NCBI GenBank assembly: GCA_002383405.1
Contig: DFYS01000107.1
Span: 1-8,984 of the forward strand
Source: Moorella sp. UBA4076
GTDB lineage: Bacteria; Bacillota; DSM-521; Neomoorellales; Neomoorellaceae
Length of the DNA stretch: 8,984 bases
Direction of reading: 5' to 3'
Shown here: positions 1-6,365 of the stretch, in pieces
How the letters are laid out: every line of letters starts with the position of its first letter
How positions within the stretch are numbered: position 1 is the stretch's first letter
Translations under genes and position numbers: made by a program
The notes under the pieces: model-generated
The model's database searches: none
What the model was told of the DNA's origin: nothing
The model's input: only the letters and a program-made list of their open reading frames with translations

Positions 1-19
1 CCTGCATAAAATCTATCAT

Positions 20-129
20 GGGGAACCCCCTGGGGGGTTGCAAGGGCGTGACCCCGGTGGGCAAAGGCGTCCAGAGGAAGGGTTGCCAATACCAAGGGCG
101 TTTTGCAGCCCGCTGGGGAGGGTTTATTT
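20..129 (+). promoter_or_regulatory. GC-rich leader of asnB with small hairpins and RBS
   Basis: The leader can form a hairpin from AACCCC (24-29) and GGGGTT (34-39), a short GGG/CCC hairpin (44-46 with 52-54, loop CGTGA), and GGGC/GCCC (96-99 with 107-110) close to the ribosome binding site. The site itself is GGGGAGGG (115-122), 7 nt before the ATG at 130. I do not recognise a known riboswitch and see no T-box sequence (AGGGTGGNACCGCG), which is a common control of amino-acid genes in Firmicutes. TAAAAT (7-12) or TATCAT (14-19) could be a -10 box, but the matching -35 would fall outside the window. Confidence 0.3.
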
Positions 130-1971
130 ATGTGCGGGATTACCGGCCTGGTGGATTGGGAGATGGACCTTACCGGGCAGCGACCTGTTCTGGAGGCGAT
201 GACGGCCACTCTGGCCTGCCGGGGACCCGATGCGGACGGGATCTGGCTTTCCCCCCGCGCGGCCCTGGGCCACCGCCGCCTCATCGTCGTTGACCCGGCC
301 GGCGGCGGCCAGCCCATGGTTCGCCGCCGCGGTGATGCAACCTGCGTCATCACCTACAACGGCGAGCTCTACAACACCCCCGATTTGCACCGGGAACTGC
401 AAGGCCGCGGCTATACCTTCCAGGGCCACTCGGACACGGAAGCATTGCTGACGGCTTATATGGAATGGGGGCCGGAGTGCGTCGAGCGCTTGAACGGCAT
501 CTTTGCCTTTGCCATCTGGGATGCAGCGCGGCAGCAACTCTTTATGGCCCGCGACCGTCTGGGGGTAAAGCCGCTGTTTTTCGCCCAGCGGGGTAGTACC
601 TTCATTTTCGGTTCGGAACTAAAAGCCCTGCTCGCCCACCCGGCTTTGCCAGCGGAGGTGGACGCCGAAGGCCTGGCCGAAGTTTTTGTCCTGGGACCGG
701 GCCGCACCCCCGGTCACGGCGTTTTTCGTGCTGTCCATGAATTAAAGCCCGGCTACTACCTGCTCTATGACCGGGCCGGCCTCCACCAGCACCGGTACTG
801 GCGCCTGGAAAGTCATCCCCACCCGGACGACCTGGAAACCACCACGGCAAAAATCCGCCGGCTTTTTCAAGACACCGTGGAGCGGCAGCTGGTGGCCGAC
901 GTGCCTGTCTGCACCATGCTCTCCGGGGGACTGGATTCCAGCGCCGTTACCGCCTTTGCCGCCCGTGCCTTCCAGGAGCGGGGATGGGGCCCTCTCCACA
1001 CCTGGTCGGTGGATTATGTCGACAACGAGCGCTACTTCCGGCCCGGTCACTTCCAGCCCGACAGTGACGCCCCCTGGGCGGAACTCGTTACCCGCCACCT
1101 GGGCAGCGAGCACCACTACGTCTTCATTGATACCCCGGAGCTGGTTGCCTCCCTCACCGCGGCCATGCGCGCCCGTGACCTGCCGGGCATGGCCGACGTC
1201 GATTCCTCCCTCTACCTCTTCAGCCGGGAAATTAAAAAAGAAGCCACGGTGGCCCTCTCCGGCGAGGCGGCCGACGAAGTCTTCGGCGGCTATCCCTGGT
1301 TCCGCAGTGAAAAGGCCATGGCCATGGCTACTTTTCCCTGGACCAGGGCCGGCCAGGAGAGGATACGCCTGCTTTCCCCGGAGCTCAAAGCCATGCTGCA
1401 GCCGGAAGAGTACGTGGCCCGGCGCTACCGCGAGGCCCTGGAAGAGGTGCCCCGCCTGCCGGGAGAGGAACCCCGCAGCGCCCGCCGGCGCGAATTCTCC
1501 TATCTGACCCTCACCCGCTTCATGCCGGTGCTCCTGGACCGCAAGGACCGCATGAGCATGGCTGCCGGCCTGGAGGTGCGCGTACCCTACTGCGACCACC
1601 GCCTGGTGGAGTACGTCTGGAACATCCCCTGGGAAATGAAGTTCCACGGCCAGATCGAAAAGGGCATCTTACGTCGGGCTTTGCACGGGGAGCTGCCGGA
1701 CGCGGTCCTGCAGCGGCACAAGAGCCCTTACCCCAAGACTTTTAATCCGGCCTATATGCAGGCCGTCCGCACCTGGATGCTTGATATCCTGAACGACCCC
1801 GCTGCCCCTATCTTGCCCTTTATCGACGTGCCGGCCGTGCGCGCCCTGGCGGAGAAGGAAGAGCCCTTCGACCTGCCCTGGTTCGGCCAGCTCATGAGCG
1901 CCCCCCAGCTTTTCGCCTATCTGGCCCAGGTGGACACCTGGCTGCGGGAATACCGGGTCACGGTGTGCTAA
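130..1971 (+). CDS. asnB: Asparagine synthetase B (glutamine-hydrolysing)
   Basis: This 613-residue cytoplasmic enzyme makes asparagine from aspartate, glutamine and ATP. The N-terminal class II glutaminase domain (about 1-210) starts MCGITG, so Cys2 becomes the nucleophile once Met is removed. Glutamine-pocket residues are visible as R50 (GHRRL), N77-E79 (YNGELYN) and D102 (SDTE), and RGPD is at 31-34. The C-terminal synthetase domain carries the pyrophosphate loop SGGLDSS (265-271) and SGEAADEVFGGY (377-388), followed by the DRKDRMSMAAGLEVRVP block. I chose the ATG at 130 because Cys must be residue 2 and a strong GGGGAGGG site lies 7 nt upstream. An in-frame TTG at 103 would bury the cysteine. 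It is longer than the E. coli enzyme (554 aa) but typical of the Gram-positive form. It stands alone on this strand. An asparagine synthetase-like amidotransferase acting on another substrate cannot be excluded, but all active-site motifs are intact. Confidence 0.95.
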   Translation: MCGITGLVDWEMDLTGQRPVLEAMTATLACRGPDADGIWLSPRAALGHRRLIVVDPAGGGQPMVRRRGDATCVITYNGELYNTPDLHRELQGRGYTFQGHSDTEALLTAYMEWGPECVERLNGIFAFAIWDAARQQLFMARDRLGVKPLFFAQRGSTFIFGSELKALLAHPALPAEVDAEGLAEVFVLGPGRTPGHGVFRAVHELKPGYYLLYDRAGLHQHRYWRLESHPHPDDLETTTAKIRRLFQDTVERQLVADVPVCTMLSGGLDSSAVTAFAARAFQERGWGPLHTWSVDYVDNERYFRPGHFQPDSDAPWAELVTRHLGSEHHYVFIDTPELVASLTAAMRARDLPGMADVDSSLYLFSREIKKEATVALSGEAADEVFGGYPWFRSEKAMAMATFPWTRAGQERIRLLSPELKAMLQPEEYVARRYREALEEVPRLPGEEPRSARRREFSYLTLTRFMPVLLDRKDRMSMAAGLEVRVPYCDHRLVEYVWNIPWEMKFHGQIEKGILRRALHGELPDAVLQRHKSPYPKTFNPAYMQAVRTWMLDILNDPAAPILPFIDVPAVRALAEKEEPFDLPWFGQLMSAPQLFAYLAQVDTWLREYRVTVC

Positions 1972-2305
1972 TGGAGGTTAGAGGCAGAAAGTCAGAAGTT
2001 AGAGCCTCCGCGGGAACCCGGTACTCAATCCCGGTTTGCTTAAATTGCTGGCATGCCCTAAACATAATGGTTCCTATCCTAACCCGGCATAGCCGAAACC
2101 AAAATCCTGCCGTGATATTTTCTTTCCACTTTGCGTAGATCATTGGAACCAAGGGACTAAGCCATTAAAATAATAGTTGAGTACGGGGTTCCTGATTGAA
2201 GTCTGTCGCGCCTGATATTTTCATCCTGCTACAGCTGTTTGCGGCATAAGCGTCTCTACTAGAAAGATAGCTTGGAAATTTTTTTGCAGGAAAATATCCA
2301 TAATC
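1972..2305. other. Intergenic region after asnB, no gene recognised
   Basis: No convincing gene is seen; small open frames on the minus strand (1958-2152, 2165-2350) lack a ribosome binding site and any familiar motif. Two features stand out: GTTAGAG repeated at 1977-1983 and 1998-2004 just after the asnB stop, and an imperfect inverted repeat whose arms are 2013-2028 and 2177-2192. The region may be decayed mobile DNA. Confidence 0.4.
2013..2192. repeat. Imperfect 16-bp inverted repeat enclosing 180 bp
   Basis: The left arm GGAACCCGGTACTCAA (2013-2028) matches the reverse complement of 2177-2192 at 15 of 16 positions; the only mismatch is at 2020/2185. The arms stop matching abruptly on both sides. 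No direct target duplication is visible next to either arm. It may be the ends of an old small transposon or simply a long-range hairpin. Confidence 0.35.
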
Positions 2306-2342
2306 TACAAGGCCCCAGGGGGTAATCCCCCGGGGCCTTGTA
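2306..2342. terminator. Strong two-way terminator hairpin
   Basis: TACAAGGCCCC plus GGGGG (2306-2322, with A2317 bulged) pairs with CCCCC plus GGGGCCTTGTA (2327-2342) around a TAAT loop. The stem is 16 bp. It lies between convergent asnB (+) and the HEPN/MNT genes (-) and could stop both. T-runs are weak on both sides, so the direction is inferred from context. Confidence 0.7.
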
Positions 2343-2450
2343 TTCACCAACTTACAGTGTTATCTGTGTTATCTTATTTATCGGGACAATGCTTCCAAAC
2401 GTATGTTAAGCTCGGCATAGTCCCGGTTGGTATGCCAGAAAATAACTCTA

Positions 2451-2795
2451 TTAATTCAACTGATACTCAATAGTTTTCTGCCGTGCCAGGATGTCGTAAA
2501 GCAAGCTGACCTTGCTCAATTTTTCAATCTTCACTTCGTCAGGGGTGCAGGCTAACGGTTCAATCGGCTGCATTACTCTGGCCAGGGCTTTACCTAACAC
2601 TTCATAGCGACGGTACAGGGGCATTTGAGCAAAGTCAGATGATACTACCAGCAAATCTATATCGCTATCTTCTCTGGCATCACCCCTTGCTTGGGAGCCA
2701 AACAAAATAATCCTGTCAATCTGGATACCCTGAGTTTTTAAGGCTTCAGCAAACTGCCCTATGACTGCTTGAATATCGAGTCCTTCCTTATCCAT
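2451..2795 (-). CDS. MNT-type nucleotidyltransferase antitoxin (MntA-like)
   Basis: This 114-residue protein belongs to the minimal nucleotidyltransferase family, which in HEPN/MNT toxin-antitoxin systems neutralises the HEPN ribonuclease; characterised members do so by adding AMP to it. The signature GS-x10-DxD is complete: G33-S34, then D45 and D47 within GSQARGDAREDSDIDL. E79 (PIEPLA) sits where the third metal-binding acid is expected. The ATG at 2795 is preceded by AGGAG 8-9 nt upstream. The gene overlaps the end of the HEPN gene by 37 nt, so translation is probably coupled and the two proteins made together. Length is normal for the family. After the stop, the +1 frame stays coding-like to 2378, so the C-terminus may have been shortened by a frameshift. 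The biochemical activity is inferred from the motif. Confidence 0.85.
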   Translation of the reverse strand: MDKEGLDIQAVIGQFAEALKTQGIQIDRIILFGSQARGDAREDSDIDLLVVSSDFAQMPLYRRYEVLGKALARVMQPIEPLACTPDEVKIEKLSKVSLLYDILARQKTIEYQLN

Positions 2796-3154
2796 TCCAA
2801 TAGCTCCTTCGTTTTTACAAGATAATCCCTGGCAACCATACGACTATAAGTTTTTCGGGCGGCAGCTAAATCTTTTGGGTAACGTGCCCCTGAACCTATC
2901 GCGTCTAAGGCTCCCAAAAACTCAAGGTGGGTATCCAATAAAGTAATCTGCCCCATCTTTACAAGGACCAATAATTTATGAGTCTTAGGAGGGGTTGTAT
3001 CTGTACGCAGGGCGACGACAGCTTTCAGGGCTTTTTCTAAAGCCAACTGGCACATGTAAATCATGTAAAGGTATTTTCTTGAGTGAAACATGGCTTTAGC
3101 AGTAGAAAAGTCATATTCGGCCTGGTCCAGCCATTCTTTGATCTCTGGCGACAC
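2759..3154 (-). CDS. HEPN-domain protein, probable toxin of HEPN/MNT module
   Basis: This 131-residue, mainly helical protein resembles the HEPN family found beside MNT nucleotidyltransferases (the COG2250 type). Visible landmarks are the N-terminal WLDQAEYDFSTAK helix (8-20), the central YMCQLALEKALKA helix (33-45), PPKTHKL (55-61) with H59, and ARYP (90-93) with R91. Many HEPN toxins are RNases using an RxxxxxH motif. Here the nearest candidate acid-base set is R50, K57 and H59, so the spacing is not the canonical one and RNase activity is inferred. The GTG start at 3154 is supported by GAGGTG 6 nt upstream and a sigma-A promoter at 3173-3201. It is first in a two-gene operon with the MNT partner, whose start lies inside this gene. 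Confidence 0.82.
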   Translation of the reverse strand: MSPEIKEWLDQAEYDFSTAKAMFHSRKYLYMIYMCQLALEKALKAVVALRTDTTPPKTHKLLVLVKMGQITLLDTHLEFLGALDAIGSGARYPKDLAAARKTYSRMVARDYLVKTKELLEWIRKDSIFKQS

Positions 3155-3172
3155 CTATTACACCTCACCTTT

Positions 3173-3201
3173 ATCATACCACATTTTGTAAGAAAGGCCA
3201 A
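3173..3201 (-). promoter_or_regulatory. Sigma-A promoter of the HEPN/MNT operon
   Basis: On the minus strand, -35 TTGGCC (3201-3196), a 17-bp spacer and -10 TATGAT (3178-3173) are seen, with an extended TGG just before the -10. Transcription would start near 3166, at the upstream edge of the ribosome binding site (GAGGTG, 3166-3161), giving a leader of about 12 nt. Confidence 0.65.
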
Positions 3202-3206
3202 CACTA

Positions 3207-3358
3207 ATTTTTTCGTAACTGCTCAGGCCACTGCCATTCCCAAATCGCTCCAGGCGCTAGTTTGCTGCCAAGACACGGGCCCGCAAATCATCGTATGGGT
3301 TTCCTGGACTATTGTTATCAAGATAAGCGCTGGCCGGGCTGAGCAGTTACATTTTTTC
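3207..3358. mobile_element. 136-bp IS66-type MITE with 8-bp target duplication
   Basis: The element runs from 3215 to 3350. Its ends are perfect 12-bp inverted repeats: GTAACTGCTCAG (3215-3226) and CTGAGCAGTTAC (3339-3350). They extend imperfectly by GCCA/TGGC (3227-3230 with 3331-3334). Both sides carry the identical octamer ATTTTTTC (3207-3214 and 3351-3358), a perfect 8-bp target site duplication. IS66-family elements are known for termini beginning GTAA and 8-bp duplications. With only about 100 bp inside and no transposase, this is a non-autonomous miniature element that would need a transposase elsewhere in the genome. Confidence 0.8.
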
Positions 3359-3452
3359 ATCTGTTTCAGCAAGAAATTTCCCACTCTCTTAAGGGCAAGC
3401 TAATGAATGTCAGGGTCCGGTCCACTACCTGATGCAGCTTTATCCCTCGGCC

Positions 3453-3481
3453 CTGGCAAAATAGGTAAATTGCTGTATAAT
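3453..3481 (+). promoter_or_regulatory. Putative promoter of ubiB
   Basis: -10 TATAAT (3476-3481) is a perfect consensus, with -35-like CTGGCA (3453-3458) at 17-bp spacing. The start of transcription would be near 3488. This leaves only about 5 nt before the ATG at 3493 but about 50 nt before the TTG at 3538, which favours the latter as translation start. Confidence 0.55.
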
Positions 3482-3537
3482 GGTTCTAGATAATGGGTTT
3501 CATAATTTTACCGGCTACAACTACTGGGGGGTTTCCT

Positions 3538-5202
3538 TTGTCCCTGCGACGTCGCTATATTCACCTGCACCGCTACCGTCAGATAGCCAATGTCCTCGCC
3601 CGCTACGGCTTTGGTTTTCTCCTGGATCAGGCCGGGCTGGCGGAGCTGGTCCACCGCCGCCCGCGAGAAACAGCACCCCTGTCGACAGGCCGGCGCTTGC
3701 GGCTGGCCCTGGAAGAGCTGGGGGCAACCTTCATCAAGCTGGGGCAGCTCCTCAGCACCCGGCCTGACCTGCTGCCGGCTGATATCATCGCCGAATTGAC
3801 CCTCCTCCAGGACCAGCTGCCGCCCTTTCCCTTCGCCGCGGTGCGTCAGATCCTTGAAACCGAACTGGACCAGCCCCTGGAAAAGGTATTTGCCGATTTT
3901 AACCCCGAACCCCTGGCCGCCGCTTCCATCGGCCAGGTCCACCGCGCTACTCTCCCTGGTGGCCGGCAGGTTATTGTTAAAGTCCAACGACCGGGAGTCA
4001 GGGAGCAGGTCCGCATCGACCTGGAAATCCTCTACGACCTGGCACGCCTCGCCCAACGCTATACCTCCTGGGGCCGGATCTACGATTTCAGCCAGATGGT
4101 AACGGAGTTTGCCGATGCTATAGAGGGAGAACTCGATTACACGCGCGAGGGACGCCACGCCGACCGCCTGCGGGAAAACCTGGCTGGCAACCCCACCGTT
4201 TACATTCCAGCCGTCTATTGGGATTACACGACGGAGCGGGTTTTAACCCAGGAGTACGTCGATGCCGTCAAAATAAACGACCGGGAGGAAATCAACAGCC
4301 GCGGCTATGACCGCCGCCGCATCGCCGCCAACCTGGCGCAGTCCCTTTTCCAGCAGATCCTGGTGGACGGCTTTTTCCACGGCGACCCCCACCCGGGCAA
4401 CCTGGCCGTCCTGCCGGGTGAAGTCATCGTCTTTATGGATTTCGGCCTGGTCGGCGTTTTGAGCGAAGAGCGTAAGCATCAGTTTGTCAACCTGTTGCTG
4501 GGCATCATCCGCCGTCGCAGCCAGGATGTGCTGGCAGTTATTATCGCCATGGGTATGGTCCCCCCGGAGGTAAACATGGCGGCTTTGCGCCGGGATATTG
4601 AAGCCCTGCGCGACCGTTACTATCATCTCTCTTTACGCCAGATCAGCCTGGGCCAGGCCATTGAAGAACTGCAACAACTGGCTTTTAAATACCACCTGCA
4701 CATGCCGGCGGAACTTACCCTTGTGGGGAAAACCGTCCTCACCCTGGAAGGGCTGGTGCGGGAACTGGACCCGGAGCTGGAGCTGGCCGAGCTAGCCGAG
4801 CCTTACGGACGCGAGCTGTTACGCCGCCGCTTCAGCGCGCGGGCTCTCTGGCAGAGCCTGCTGGACAACCTGAGCGCCAACCTCGATCTGGTGCAGGACC
4901 TGCCCCACCGGCTGCAGCACCTGCTGGACCTGGCGGAAAAAGGTGAACTGACGGTCAGGATCGAACCCCTCCACCTGCGTGACCTGCTGCGCCATCTCGA
5001 CCGCATCACCACCAAGCTAACTATCAGCGTGGTATTGCTGGCCTTCAGCATTATAATGGGGAGCCTGATCATCAGTACCGCTCTGGGCGCGCCGGGCAAC
5101 AGCCTCTTCTTCCGCCTGCCCACCCTGGAGATCGGTTTCGGCGCCGCCAGCCTGATGTTCCTGTGGCTCCTGATAACCATCTGGCGCGGCGGCGGGGATT
5201 GA
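3538..5202 (+). CDS. ubiB: UbiB/ABC1 (ADCK-like) atypical kinase, membrane-anchored
   Basis: This 554-residue protein is a member of the ABC1/UbiB protein-kinase-like family, whose bacterial members support isoprenoid quinone synthesis or lipid homeostasis by ATP hydrolysis rather than ordinary protein phosphorylation. Visible in order: FIKLGQ (65-70) of the KxGQ extension, the alanine-rich nucleotide loop AAASIGQVH (127-135), the lysine of VIVKVQRPG (K148), the catalytic HGDPHPGN (281-288, D283 and N288), and the DFG metal-binding motif (301-303). The C-terminus has two hydrophobic helices (about 494-516 and 532-550) that would anchor it in the cell membrane. I start at TTG 3538 because GGGGGG lies 6 nt upstream and the protein then begins with the family-like SLRRRY. 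ATG 3493, which adds 15 residues, has no ribosome binding site and almost no leader. No quinone genes are nearby, so the exact role is unknown. Confidence 0.9.
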   Translation: MSLRRRYIHLHRYRQIANVLARYGFGFLLDQAGLAELVHRRPRETAPLSTGRRLRLALEELGATFIKLGQLLSTRPDLLPADIIAELTLLQDQLPPFPFAAVRQILETELDQPLEKVFADFNPEPLAAASIGQVHRATLPGGRQVIVKVQRPGVREQVRIDLEILYDLARLAQRYTSWGRIYDFSQMVTEFADAIEGELDYTREGRHADRLRENLAGNPTVYIPAVYWDYTTERVLTQEYVDAVKINDREEINSRGYDRRRIAANLAQSLFQQILVDGFFHGDPHPGNLAVLPGEVIVFMDFGLVGVLSEERKHQFVNLLLGIIRRRSQDVLAVIIAMGMVPPEVNMAALRRDIEALRDRYYHLSLRQISLGQAIEELQQLAFKYHLHMPAELTLVGKTVLTLEGLVRELDPELELAELAEPYGRELLRRRFSARALWQSLLDNLSANLDLVQDLPHRLQHLLDLAEKGELTVRIEPLHLRDLLRHLDRITTKLTISVVLLAFSIIMGSLIISTALGAPGNSLFFRLPTLEIGFGAASLMFLWLLITIWRGGGD

Positions 5203-5502
5203 AAAAGGCGAGGGTAGCTTTAAAAGCCGGCGGTAATCACTTTTCGCAAGGGCTGGAATAAAGTACTGGAAGGTGAAGTCAGCCCGGTTTCCGAATTATG
5301 GAGGGGCGTCGATGCCGAATAAGCCCTCCAAAGGTAGCAGCCAGCCCTTCTATCTTTAGCTGTAAAGGGTTAGTTGCGGTTCTGTGCAATAAGCCCCCTG
5401 CCTTGCCAGCGAAAGCTAGTTTTTCCACCGGCAGGGAATTGGGGCGAAGATGACGGCAATTAAAAAAGTCTTGTGTACCTCAGCCGCGCCCGGAATTTTT
5501 CT
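5203..5502. other. Intergenic region with strong potential RNA structure
   Basis: No gene is recognised here on either strand. The region can form a 9-bp perfect helix AAGGGCTGG/CCAGCCCTT (5248-5256 with 5341-5349) enclosing a 7-bp hairpin TGGAGGG/CCCTCCA (5299-5305 with 5324-5330). A second CAGCCC at 5280-5285 can compete for the same GGGCTG. Further on, CCCTGCC/GGCAGGG (5396-5402 with 5430-5436) encloses an AGC-GAAA-GCT tetraloop hairpin (5408-5417) followed by TTTTT (5420-5424). This last part may act as the weak ubiB terminator. I cannot assign it to a known RNA family. Confidence 0.4.
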
Positions 5503-5531
5503 TTTGCATTTTATATGTGTTGCTGTATAAT
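5503..5531 (+). promoter_or_regulatory. Promoter of the vapBC operon
   Basis: -10 TATAAT (5526-5531) is a perfect consensus. The -35 is TTTGCA (5503-5508, 17-bp spacing) or TTGCAT (5504-5509, 16-bp). Transcription would start near 5538, inside the operator-like palindrome. Confidence 0.65.
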
Positions 5532-5543
5532 GTATATGTATAC
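5525..5543 (+). promoter_or_regulatory. Operator-like GTATA repeats at the vapBC start site
   Basis: GTATA occurs at 5525, 5532 and 5538 on the plus strand. The segment 5532-5543 is a perfect palindrome, GTATA-TG-TATAC, overlapping the -10 and expected transcription start. Ribbon-helix-helix antitoxins typically bind such short repeats to repress their own operon, so this is the likely VapB site. The role is inferred. Confidence 0.45.
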
Positions 5544-5563
5544 TGTAGCAGGAGGTACCCATA

Positions 5564-5812
5564 ATGGCTGTTCGCACCCAGATTTACTTGCCGGAAGAGA
5601 TTTATGAGCGCTTGCGGCGGCGCGCGGTTATTACCGGCAAATCCATGGCTGAACAGGTCCGGGAATCGCTGGAGCGCTATTTTACTGAAATAGAAGCCAG
5701 CACCCCTAAGCCCAAAGATCCTGTTTGGCAGTTAGGCGGCCGTATCCAGAGCCAGGATCATGATCTTTCTGTTCATCATGATGCCTATCTCTATCCCCGG
5801 AAAGGCCGGTAA
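5564..5812 (+). CDS. vapB: Ribbon-helix-helix (CopG-type) antitoxin, VapB-like
   Basis: This 82-residue protein has an N-terminal ribbon-helix-helix fold: the beta strand RTQIYLPEEIYERLRRRA (about 4-21), then the helix-turn-helix portion ITGKSMAEQVRESLERYF (23-40). Such domains dimerise and bind DNA. The C-terminal half (about 45-82) is polar and likely disordered, as expected for the toxin-wrapping tail. The ATG at 5564 has a perfect AGGAGGT (5550-5556) 7 nt upstream. It is followed after 2 nt by a PIN-domain toxin, so the two form a co-translated toxin-antitoxin operon. It probably represses its own promoter at the GTATA palindrome. The gene symbol reflects the arrangement, not proven orthology. 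Confidence 0.87.
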   Translation: MAVRTQIYLPEEIYERLRRRAVITGKSMAEQVRESLERYFTEIEASTPKPKDPVWQLGGRIQSQDHDLSVHHDAYLYPRKGR

Positions 5813-5814
5813 AT

Positions 5815-6225
5815 ATGAAGCCCTTTTTCGTTGATACTTCCGGATGGTGTGCTGTATACGATCGTTCCGATGATAACCACGGGAAAGCCCTTGCCTTCTG
5901 GCAAAAAATGGCTCCATCTACGGGTACTTTATATACCAGTGACTATGTATTGGATGAAGCTCTTACGTTACTCCGGGTAAGGACCGGCCATACTGTTGCA
6001 GTGGAATTCGGACGCCTCATCCTCGCCAGTGAAGTGGTAAAAATTATACATGTTTCCGCTTCCAGGTGGCAAAAGGCATGGGAACTTTTTATTAAATACG
6101 GCGATAAGGATTTTTCTTTCACCGATTGCACCAGTTTTATCATTATGCAGGAATTAAACTTGAAGGAAGTACTGGCTTTTGACCATCATTTTCGCCAGAT
6201 GGGTTTTATCCTTTTACCGGATTAA
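5815..6225 (+). CDS. vapC: PIN-domain ribonuclease toxin, VapC-like
   Basis: This 136-residue PIN-domain protein is a probable metal-dependent endoribonuclease. All four acidic residues are visible: D7 (FVDTSGW), E48 (VLDEALT), D104 (SFTDCTS) and D123 (AFDHHF), so the toxin looks intact. The sequence style (VDTSGWCAVYDRSD and FSFTDCTSF) fits the COG2402 branch of PIN toxins. Characterised VapC toxins cut tRNA or rRNA; the target here is unknown. The ATG at 5815 lies 2 nt after the antitoxin stop and has only a weak ribosome binding site, so its translation probably depends on the upstream gene, keeping toxin below antitoxin. A terminator at 6329-6360 ends the operon. Confidence 0.9.
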   Translation: MKPFFVDTSGWCAVYDRSDDNHGKALAFWQKMAPSTGTLYTSDYVLDEALTLLRVRTGHTVAVEFGRLILASEVVKIIHVSASRWQKAWELFIKYGDKDFSFTDCTSFIIMQELNLKEVLAFDHHFRQMGFILLPD

Positions 6226-6328
6226 TCAAGTAGAACCACACCTCTTAAGAATTCCTGCCGCTGGACGGGAGTATGCCTCCCGGATGCCGGCAGATGCCCG
6301 GTTTATGGAGAATTATATAGAATTATAT

Positions 6329-6360
6329 AACCCCCTGCTAAAATGTATTAGCAGGGGGTT
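6329..6360. terminator. Two-way terminator between vapC and the CBM gene
   Basis: AACCCCCTGCTAA (6329-6341) pairs perfectly with TTAGCAGGGGGTT (6348-6360) around a 6-nt loop, a 13-bp stem. On the plus strand it is followed by GCCTTTT. On the minus strand it comes 5 nt after the CBM gene stop and is followed by an AT-rich stretch. The convergent genes on each side suggest it serves both. Confidence 0.85.
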
Positions 6361-6365
6361 GCCTT

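Noticed and set aside
742..1647. Long minus-strand frame inside asnB
   Set aside because: A shadow of the GC-rich asnB gene, whose active-site motifs are all in the plus frame.
1973..2009. Terminator directly after asnB
   Set aside because: GGAGG/CCTCC can pair, but the loop is long and no T-run follows; the stem at 2306-2342 is far stronger.
2165..2350. 61-codon minus-strand frame
   Set aside because: It begins inside the terminator stem, has no ribosome binding site and no recognisable motif.
3083..3403. Plus-strand 106-codon frame across the HEPN start and the MITE
   Set aside because: It is antisense to the HEPN gene, runs through the inverted repeats, and shows no recognisable domain or ribosome binding site.
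3493..3537. Upstream ATG start for the UbiB-like kinase
   Set aside because: It has no ribosome binding site and lies about 5 nt after the predicted transcription start; TTG at 3538 has a G-rich site and gives a family-like N-terminus.
5203..5350. Lysine, glycine or cyclic-dinucleotide riboswitch
   Set aside because: GCCGAA and AGTA fragments recall the lysine riboswitch, but the remaining conserved blocks and helix order do not fit, and the nearest downstream gene is a toxin-antitoxin operon with its own promoter.
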